From Phyto melanocephala (Eukaryota > Arthropoda > Insecta > Diptera > Rhinophoridae), in contig OW799233.1 in NCBI GenBank assembly GCA_941918925.1, positions 44,196,275-44,260,274 on the forward strand: a DNA stretch of 64,000 bases, written 5' to 3'. This document shows positions 56,224 through 64,000 of the stretch, piece after piece. The translations under genes and the position numbers were made by a program. The notes under the pieces were generated by a model. That model was not told the DNA's origin. It ran no database searches and saw only the letters and a program-made list of their open reading frames with translations. Every line of letters begins with the position of its first letter. Position 1 is the stretch's first letter.

Positions 56224-57150
56224 TTTTAAGTGATAAGTGCTTTTTGTAAGATATAAAAAGCGAAAAATTTACTTAAAAAAAATAACATTAAATATAAGTT
56301 AAATTTTTAAAAATTCACTGAAACAATTATATTCAATAAATATTTAGATTTGTACTCAAAATTGTAAAATAATTCTTAATACGATCGAGCAAACTGCGTA
56401 AAAAAAATCATGAAGAAGTCATCGTAGAAATGAGAAGTTTTTGGTAGAAGTTTGAAAAGAGAATTGCAAAAAAACATGACATTGAAAGTCTTTGTGAAAA
56501 TGCTGTGAAACCTAACGGGTTTTCAAAAGAAAGGGGTTTTCACTGCAGTATTCATAAGAAATATTTCAGGTTTATTAAAGGCTCATTTGAGAGATGTTTT
56601 ACAGAAATTGGTCAAATAAGTCTTTAATATACCTAAAATGAATACGGCAGTCAATTAATATTCAAAATATATTGTTATAAAAATAAACCGTATGATTTGG
56701 TGCACTTAAAACCAGATAATAGGTTCGTTCGAGAACTCACAAATTTGTACGAATTTGTAAAAATTTTTACTGCATTTTACGAAATTGCGTTCGTTTACAC
56801 AAATTTGTAGTAAATGAGAGCACAAATAGAGAGCGAAAAGTGACAGTTCTTGACTGAGTATTTGCAAATTACAGAAAAAAAAACCAAAAAACATATGATT
56901 CAAAAGGTAAACAAACAAAAGTATGCAAACAAAAAGTATACAATTTGTGAAAAAAATATTTAAAAAAAGGAAAATCCAAACAAAAGTGCAAAATATTATT
57001 AAATTTAAATTGTTTGTAAAATAAAGTTAGTACTGTTTTGCCAACATTCGGCCTCATAGCATATCAGATATTTTACAGCCGCATCCACCCACATACATAT
57101 TTTTTCTTCCTCTTCCGGCTGTGGAGAACGTGTTGTATTGACAGAGGGAA
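56224..57150. other. non-coding segment with a terminal-repeat-like palindromic area
   Basis: No gene is recognised. 56720-56810 has GGTTCGTTCGAGAACTCAC and repeated ACAAATTTGTACGAATTTGT phrases that are self-complementary in part and resemble the ends of PIF/Harbinger-type MITEs. On the minus strand the frame after 57151, shifted by one base, stays open (IEVIPSVNTTRSPQPEEEEK) to about 57020. Confidence 0.35.
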
Positions 57151-57354
57151 TCACTTCAATACTTTGACTTCATCATATTCCTCATCTTCTACCAGCTGTG
57201 ACGTCAGGTTACTTCTATATTCATCATCTGTAAATTTAAATATTAAAGATTAAGAGGTACAAATTTATTCCCTTTAAATATACTTATTACTTTGTATGTT
57301 CCGAAATGTAACAGGCGAACATTTTACGTCTAGTTTTCTTTTTTTGGGCTCCAT
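57151..57354 (-). CDS. possible two-exon micro-gene or pseudogene with NLS
   Basis: Minus strand: ATG at 57354 gives MEPKKRKLDVKCSPVTFRN to a GTAATA donor at 57290; a 63-bp intron ends TTTACAG at 57228; exon 2 continues in phase (NDEYRSNLTSQLVEDEEYDE) to TGA at 57151, 46 residues. PKKRKLD is a classical nuclear localisation signal. One extra A after GTCAA (near 57163) would keep the frame open for about 40 more residues (SIEVIPSVNTTRS), suggesting an indel and a longer original protein. I recognise no family; the style is that of MADF/BESS-type transposon accessory proteins. It is unproven. Confidence 0.3.
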
Positions 57355-57949
57355 ATCAATTGTTTTAATTTTTTTTATTTGATTAATTTAATTTGTTTGA
57401 TTTGTCGAGTACCGATAGAAAAGGAAATAAATATCAAAAGCGAAGAAATTTTTTGAACACAATATTTATTTTCCATCAGCTGTTGCTTCAATCTTACGAA
57501 TTTTTACAAATGTCTGTTGACAGCTTAAGTATAAAATAATTTACTTACATACATATTTTAAATATTTTAGATGACGAATCAATACAACCTGATGAAAAAA
57601 TTTGTCTTGTTTCATCCAAAAACACAAATTTTTATATATTTTTTAAATGAACTTTTAAGGCTATTGTATTTCGGAGAGAATTTTTTGAAAAAAAAAAAAA
57701 TTATACACAAAGTTTAACAACTATTTTGAAATTTGAAAATTATGAGAGAAAATGTATAAAGTTTTGACATTTGGAAAGGAACAGTTGATGACCAGCTGAT
57801 TATTTACAACTACTTATTTAAGTGTACCCTGAGTAAAACATTCGACCCCCTGCTTAATTTTAAAAAAGTTTTGTCAAAAATAATTTTGAATTACATATTT
57901 AAATTTGCCTGTCAATTAAATAACACACATTTTTATTGGCAAACGCAGA

Positions 57950-58874
57950 ATGAAACTGATTATATTTATAATAATTTATCTGTTAAATGATTTACTGCTA
58001 TTTAATCGAGGACATGCCGCAGATATGGTAAAGTTTATTTTATAACTGCTAAAAGCAAAATGTTTTTAAATTAAAAAATTTCTTAAAGAAACATGTCAAA
58101 CGCATGATACCCTCCCCTTATGGAGATTTTGCTTTGGCTGATGAGCCCGGGGCGGGTGGCGGAAGTGATGAGAATGAAGGCAGACGAGGTTATAACTCTT
58201 GCAATGCTGATATGACTCAAGGAAATCCAAAACAAAAAGCTTCAAATATTGCCCAAAAAGCAGCTCAGGAAGCGAAAGCTGCTTCAGATGCTCAACAGGA
58301 AGCTGGGCAGGCTGCTTCACGTCAAGTGAAAATGCAATTGGCAGAAAAAGCACTACAGGCTGCAAAAGCTGCTGAGGCTGCTTTGGCGGGCAAGCAACAA
58401 ATATTAGAACAGCTGGAACAAGAGGTGCATGAAGCCGAGGCAGTGGTGCAAGAACAATCCTCTTCTCTACAAAACGCTCAACAAAATGTACAAGCCGCAG
58501 TTCAAGCCGCCCATCAGGCTCAAGCTCAACTAAAAACTCTCACGGCTGCCTTGCAGGTGGCTCAGTCGAATGTAGGCAATTCTGAACAGGCAGCCAATGG
58601 GGCTCAACAAGAATTAGCCGAGAAGAATCAATTAATGGAATCGGCAAAATGTCGGGTCGAACAGTTACTACGACAATTGAATGGTGCGCGAGCTGATTTC
58701 GCTAATACTAAACAGTCTGCGTATAAAGCTGCCTGCGCTGCAAGAGAAGCTAAAGTTAATGCTGAGCGTGCTCGAAGACATTTGCCGAGGAAACGCTATT
58801 TAACGCGACAACAGCGTCAAAAGCTGCAGGAAGAAAGACAGCGACAATATTTAGCACATCAACCATATTATTAA
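57950..58874 (+). CDS. secreted DUF745-type coiled-coil protein (two exons)
   Basis: Exon 1, 57950-58027, encodes a signal peptide (MKLIIFIIIYLLNDLLLFN, then RGHAADM) and ends at ATG|GTAAAG. A 61-bp intron ends TTCTTAAAG at 58088. Exon 2, 58089-58874, continues in phase 0 with KHVKRMIPSPYGDF. The product is 287 residues. After a Gly/Glu-rich start it is an Ala/Gln/Lys/Glu-rich coiled coil (about residues 65-250, repeats such as AQKAAQEAKAASDAQQEAGQ) and a basic tail RHLPRKRYLTRQQRQK. This matches the DUF745 family of fly proteins, whose function is unknown and which typically have a signal peptide. AATAAA at 59092-59097 lies 218 nt after the stop. An ORF caller would start at 58104 and miss the signal exon. 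Confidence 0.8.
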
Positions 58875-58929
58875 ACAGTTATTCTGTTACAGTTTTTTAA
58901 GTAAATTATATACATATGTATGTATGTAT

Positions 58930-60000
58930 GTACATATGTATACAGGTACCTATTTATTAAACAATATTCATATTTTAGGATTGATTGCAAAAAAACTATT
59001 AATAGGATGACGATAAGAAATACATATATTTATACCTATGAATTATTTTAGTTTTAAACTATTTACAAACAGTTGTATTTTATATTATTTTAATAAATCT
59101 TAAATATTTATTTAAAAAAAAAAAATGAAATCTTATGAAGAATTTTATATGCGCATAATAAACGTATAAATTATTTTATATATAAAATAAGATTGTGAAT
59201 AAAAAAGGGACAGTGCCACTCCCATACAAAAATCATATTCCTTTTTTAGCAAATTTTGTATACGCAAAAACAGCTAAACGAATTTAAATGAAATTTTACC
59301 CTTTTATACTTCAGAGATTTCCAAGTATTTAATATATTCCAACTAGATAAAACTCAACAGACATACCACATACATACGTAAATGTCTAAGCATTATATTT
59401 ATATCAAGGGCCGTTAATTAATTAATGAACCTTGGTTTATATTCAATATAATCTTTCCTAACATTTTACTACACTTTTCCCAAAGTGTTTATCCTTTTGA
59501 AGCCTGTCTGGCAACCTTATTTTCTTAGAACGTAGTAAAAAGAACCAGTGATGGGAATTCTGCTGTTTTCAAATCCATGTTATTTTACCGAATTGATCAA
59601 GTGTTTGTTAGGATAACCATAGAGGTCATTTAGATCTATCAGCTTTAAAAACAATTAGTTATATTAAATTAAATTGAATTTTCTATGCAATAAAATAAGA
59701 GGGCCAGAATAGCATTCTGTTGCTACCCTTGTAAAGTTGAGCACATTGGTTATCAATAAAAAAGTGGGTACACAGTAAAATTATATTACAAAACTTTGAT
59801 GAAAATATAACTAACGCAGGTAGCATTAAGTAAACTAATATCTAATGTAATGTTTCCAGAAAAAAAAAACAAATACAGACGTAAATTTTAAAGATGTAGG
59901 GATTTGAATTATAAAATCAACCATGGAGGAGAATTGCAAATAATGGTCTAGTTATGACATTGTCTATCGCCCATTGACTCGGTTATCAAGATACAGTAAT
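58930..60000. other. non-coding segment downstream of the DUF745-type gene
   Basis: Apart from the poly(A) signal, I see no gene or recognisable element. AT-rich with scattered simple repeats. Confidence 0.4.
59092..59097 (+). terminator. polyadenylation signal of the DUF745-type gene
   Basis: AATAAA followed about 20 nt later by an A-rich stretch, 218 nt downstream of the stop codon. Confidence 0.5.
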
Positions 60001-60009
60001 AACCTTAAT

Positions 60010-60320
60010 CTAACTCTTACCGAAAATATAAGTATTGAACTTACAAATTTGACTGAAGTCAAATCAATGGTCCATATGTTAAAAAATAATAAATCTCTAG
60101 TTAAATAGTCAAAAAATATGTCCGATTAATATTTTGAAATCTTAAGTAAACTAGTTAAATTTTGTTGGAGCAATTCGTACTTTCCACCTGTTTTTTAAAT
60201 GTCTAATCTGGAAAAGACTTTAAATCACCCTCCAGCTACATTCCACCTATTGTTGTCAAGTCTGTGCCCAAAAGGCTGTTAAAACTCGTACAAAAAGATT
60301 GCAAATTATTCGTAATAAAA
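60010..60320 (+). pseudogene. non-LTR reverse-transcriptase fragment, heavily decayed
   Basis: Plus frames read ELTNLTEVKSMVHMLKNNKS, then YFEILSKLVKFCWSNSYFPP and, after shifts, LKSPSSYIPPIVVKSVPKRL and LKLVQKDCK. They match the segment before and through the SYRPISLL...EK motif of Jockey/CR1-type reverse transcriptases. At least two stops and two frameshifts lie in 300 bp. It differs in sequence from the LINE at 6400-10920. Confidence 0.55.
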
Positions 60321-60999
60321 AATTGAAAATAATTTACAATCTGACTTTTATATATCCCACTAACTTATCTTCTACATAGAAACTTTGACTTTAAAATGTT
60401 TCATTCATTGACAGGAAATTGACTCTGTCATTTAATATAAAATTTTAATATAATAAGATATTTGCTATTTGAGGGTTTTTTGTTTAAAAAACACATTTTG
60501 GTACAATAAAAAAAAAATACAATAATACAAGCAGGGCTGATTTAATTATCAGGTGGTAGTAATTGTATATCCTTTTCAAATCAAATTTTATTAAATTAAA
60601 GATATTATAACAACTGTTTCATATCTTATATACGAATTGGCCTTGACAAAAAACATCCCCTTAAAATTTGCTTTGTTGTACTAATTCGCCGTTGCATCTA
60701 CCTGTATAAATATGCCTTGACCACTGTATATACCTTATTTAGTGTACCCTGCTTTTAGGTATTGAGTATTTGGAAATATTAATTAGTATTATGTATTATT
60801 TATGTGGTTTATTGAAGAAAGTAATTTTTTAATCCATTCTCAAAGTGATATAACCGTGAGTGTTCTGTTTTCACAGTGAAATAAAATTCCTTTAAATTTT
60901 CATTGCAACATAATTTACAACATTTTAATTTTATTCTGCACAGAGGAGAACAGGTGCAAAAAGGTAACAAATTCATTTATTAAACAAAATCTAAAGTAA

Positions 61000-61046
61000 A
61001 ATTCAAGGCATATTAATTCCAAGGCATATTAATTCCAAGGCATATT
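61000..61046. repeat. 16-bp tandem repeat, three units
   Basis: AATTCCAAGGCATATT three times (first unit one base short). Confidence 0.9.
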
Positions 61047-61245
61047 TATTCATCAGGTACTCTTGTTTCGTCAGCTGATTATTTTTTTCTGCAATTATTT
61101 AAAATTGCAGCTGTCAAAGTCTATAGATGAAAAACAATTTTTTCTCCTCTCTCATTTATTTCAAATGTCAAACTTCACATATAAAAAATGTAAAAAAAAT
61201 TCTCTCCAAACTGCAATTACCTGATGAATTAGTATGCCTTGATAA

Positions 61246-61640
61246 AGAATAGTATATATTTTCTGAAAGCTATTGAATAGGAATTCGATTGAGCATTGTA
61301 CATCTATCCACGTGTATGTTGCAATCAGTTTTTTGAAATCCCCCCGCCAATACCAAGATCCGTTTGTGGTTTCAAAAGTATTTGGGAGCAGATTGGTATC
61401 GAAAAGTAGCTCAATCGCCCCACTTATTTCTGAGATATGAGCAAATAAACACAACTGCCTCTATATTTTTCCTCTTACCACAAATATTAAAAGTTTTCAG
61501 ACTAGGATATTATATATATAGTCACGTTTGAAACTATAAATAAGTATGAAATTACACTAGTGATATTTGTGAAAAGTCTTGGACAAATCAGTTACCAATC
61601 AGCAAAGCTATAAACAAAAATTATTTGAAAAAATTTATAT
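61246..61640 (+). mobile_element. mini-me-like element, older fragment
   Basis: It starts in the core (TATATATTTTCTGAAAGC) and shows ATTCGATTGAGCATTG, GTATGTTGCAATCAG, ATGAGCAAATAAACACAACT and GACAAATCAGTTACCAAT. It lacks both terminal modules and is closer to the 27481 copy than to its neighbours. Confidence 0.55.
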
Positions 61641-61645
61641 GTTTT

Positions 61646-62190
61646 TATACCCTTCACACAGTGAAAAAGGGTATATATAGGTTTGTCATTCCGTGTGAAA
61701 TTTCTACAATTTCAATTTCCGACCCCATAAAGTATATATTTTCTGAGCGCTTATGAATAGGGGACTCGATTAAGCTCTGTCAGTCTGTCCGTGTGCATGT
61801 TGAAATCAACTTTTTGAAGCCCACCGGCATCGCTTGGACCCGGATGACGTATTAAAATATCAGAAATATTCGGGAGTAGATTGGTATTGAAAATCAGAAA
61901 CATCGGTACATGAACAACTGAGATATGAGCAAAAACCCACGACCACCTCGATTTTTTTTCACAAAAACAACATTACAACAACAACATACATACAAACGTG
62001 TATACTGGTTAGAATAAACGTGGCATCTATCTAATCCCAGCTGAGCCAAAAAAAAATTTTTTTTATATTTTTATATATTTTTTTTCATTTTTTATTTAAT
62101 ATATTATTTATATTTTTATTTATTTATTTTTGTTTGTTTTATATTTATTATTTATATTTAAATAATTTTTTTTAATTTTTGTTTTTTAAT
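61646..62190 (+). mobile_element. mini-me-like element, 5' module plus linker
   Basis: TATACCCTTCACACAGTG to CCCAGCTGAGCCAAAAAAAA (about 62050), then about 140 bp of A/T-only linker. The next copy starts before any 3' module. Confidence 0.8.
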
Positions 62191-63090
62191 TATACCCTTC
62201 ACACAGTGAAAAAGGGTATATATAGGTTTGTCATTCCGTGTGAAATTTCTACAATTTTCATTTCCGACCCCATAAAGTATATATTTTCTGAAAGCTTATG
62301 AATAGGGGAGTCGATTAAGCTCTGTCAGTCTGTCCGTCTGTCCGTCTGTCCGTCTGTCCGTCTGACCGTCTGTCCGTGTGTATGTTGAAATCAACTTTTT
62401 GAAGCCCCCCGACATAGGTTGGACCCGGGTAAGGTATTAAAATATCAGAAATATTCGGGAGTAGATCGGTATTGAAAATCAGAAACATCGGTACATAAAC
62501 AACTGAGATATGAGCAAAAACCCACGACCACCTCGATTTTTTTTTCACAAAAACAACATTACAACAACAACATACATACATACAAACGTGTATACTGGTT
62601 AGAGAAAACGTAGCATCGAATCCCAGCTGAGCCAAAAAAATTTTTTTTTTTAATTTTTTTTAAATTTTTTTTTTTAATTTTTTTTTATTTTTTTTTTATT
62701 TTTTATTTAATATATTATTTATATTTTTATTATTATTTTTTATTATTATTTTTTTTTAAATTTTTTTTTTATTTTTTTTTTGTTTTATATATATTATATA
62801 AATAATAATTTTTTTTTTTTAAAATTTTTTTTTAAATTTTTTTTTTTTAAATTTTTTTTTTAAATTTTTTTTTTTAAATTTTTTTAAAAAATTTTTTTTT
62901 TTTTTGTTTTTTTAACATACATACGTGAATTTATAATTTTACAATGGGACGTTTTTATATATGTATGTTTTTATATGTATGTACGTATTTCATATGGGAT
63001 GAATGGTGACACAAACCACTGTTATTGCATGACTACACGTTGTGAAGGGTATATAAGATTCGGCATGGCCGAATATAGCGCTCTTACTTG
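62191..63090 (+). mobile_element. mini-me-like element, complete
   Basis: Complete 900-bp copy with an expanded GTCTGTCC tract (62328-62375), about 285 bp of A/T-only linker after GAGCCAAAAAAA and the full 3' module ending CTTACTTG at 63090. Very similar to 54655-55490. Confidence 0.85.
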
Positions 63091-63119
63091 TTTTTTTTTA
63101 AATTTTTTTACTTATTTTT

Positions 63120-63538
63120 TTTTTTAACATACATACGTAAATTTTTAATTTTCCAATGGGATGTTTTTATATGTGTATGGTTTTTATATGTATGTACGTA
63201 TTTCATATGAGATGAATGGTGATACAAACAAACAACAAAAACAACATTACAACAACAACATACATACAAACGTGTATACTAATTAGAGTTAACGTGGCAT
63301 CTATCTAATCCCAGCTGAGCCAAAAAAAAAAAAATATATATATATATATATTTTTTTTATTTTTTATTTAATATATTATTTATATTTTTATTTTTTTTTT
63401 CAATTTTTTTTTTATTTATTTATTTTTTTTTGTTTTATATTTATTATTTATATTATCTATATTTTACTGTTATTGCATGACTACACGTTGTGAAGGGTAT
63501 ATAAGATTCGGCACGGCCGAATATAGCACTCTTACTTG
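63120..63538 (+). mobile_element. mini-me-like recombinant (3' module joined to 5' module end)
   Basis: It begins as a 3' module (CATACATACGTAAATTTTTA) up to GGTGATACAAAC, then switches to the end of a 5' module (ACAACATTACAACAACAAC ... CCCAGCTGAGCC), an A/T linker, and a second 3' end with CTTACTTG at 63538. Confidence 0.75.
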
Positions 63539-63577
63539 GTTTTTAATTAATTTTATTCACTGTCGCATGCATTACTA

Positions 63578-63892
63578 AAGGCCATGACTGACTATCAGAT
63601 TTAGTCGTTCGATATGTCAAAAATTGTATGTGTGTTCAGAAAGTGTGTTAGTGTGGACACAAAGTGCAAATGTGTGACAGATTTTTTGACAAGTGTGTCC
63701 GATTTGATAATCTTTTGGAAATTTTCATAAAATAATAGTTTCTGTGCGATCAGAGTTGCTTTTTCTAAGCAAGTATGACAGTGTGGCATCCAATAACACA
63801 TTTTGTTGCGATTTTTTCATGTAGGACAGAAAACTATCAGATTTTTATTTGACATAATCGCACGACTTTGTAGGATAGTCAGTCATGGCCTT
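63578..63892. mobile_element. 315-bp MITE, copy 2
   Basis: AAGGCCATGACTGACTATC at the left, inverted copy at the right. Same length as 25698-26012 and, in reverse orientation, nearly identical in sequence. The 66-codon frame over it is not a gene. Confidence 0.9.
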
Positions 63893-64000
63893 AAATGAAT
63901 GCAACTGGAATCAACCTGAAATGCTTTTCACTTCCTGCCATTTCCTGCTTTGACGTGCGTATGGCATTTCATTTTCTAAAAGTTTTTTGCGCCTCTCCCG

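Overview
This window comes from a dipteran genome. It is AT-rich, has 60-110 bp introns, and carries a trithorax gene whose protein reads closely like the Drosophila one. The repeats (modular elements with a GTC-C/T microsatellite core, Tc1/mariner elements, Helitrons) point to a calyptrate fly, probably a blow fly or house-fly relative. The species assignment is inference.

Layout. Positions 1-4196 hold the end of a Helitron-like repeat and a long AT-rich 5' flank/leader. Positions 4197-43702 (+) are the complete coding part of trithorax (trx), the histone H3K4 methyltransferase of the trithorax group. I resolve eight coding exons with phase-consistent GT/AG junctions, giving 4,190 codons plus stop. 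Domain order is: conserved N-terminus, acidic stretch, nuclear-receptor-like zinc region, three PHD fingers, divergent bromodomain, extended PHD, FYRN, Taspase1 site, very long Gln/Asn/Thr-rich region, FYRC, WDR5-interaction motif, SET and post-SET.

Intron 1 (5421-31830, 26.4 kb) is a transposon graveyard. It holds a nearly full-length non-LTR retrotransposon (one nonsense codon in each ORF), a Tc1 element with a nested 315-bp MITE, a mariner with two independent nested insertions, a second Tc1 remnant that has lost its third catalytic residue, several DUF4817-type mariner-superfamily fragments, a complete non-autonomous Helitron, a 72-bp SINE-like insertion with a 16-bp target duplication, and several copies of a mini-me/DINE-like family. 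I found no host gene in this intron.

Downstream of trx (43703-49600) the DNA is extremely AT-rich. It contains an 11-unit, 130-bp tandem array with a 4-unit higher-order repeat, and a large inverted repeat. From 49.6 to 54 kb lie MITEs, a truncated MADF-domain ORF running into a 72-bp-arm hairpin, and a 3.2-kb DNA transposon with about 510-bp terminal inverted repeats. That transposon encodes a degraded protein of a widespread but, to my knowledge, functionally uncharacterised arthropod transposase-like family. From 54.2-56.2 and 61.2-63.5 kb are clustered copies of the modular mini-me-like family, including a recombinant.

Between these clusters is one further host gene, a two-exon secreted DUF745-type protein (57950-58874, +); its signal-peptide exon is too short for ordinary ORF calling. 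A possible two-exon micro-gene or pseudogene lies at 57151-57354 (-). A decayed reverse-transcriptase fragment lies near 60.0-60.3 kb. No tRNA, rRNA or CRISPR was seen.
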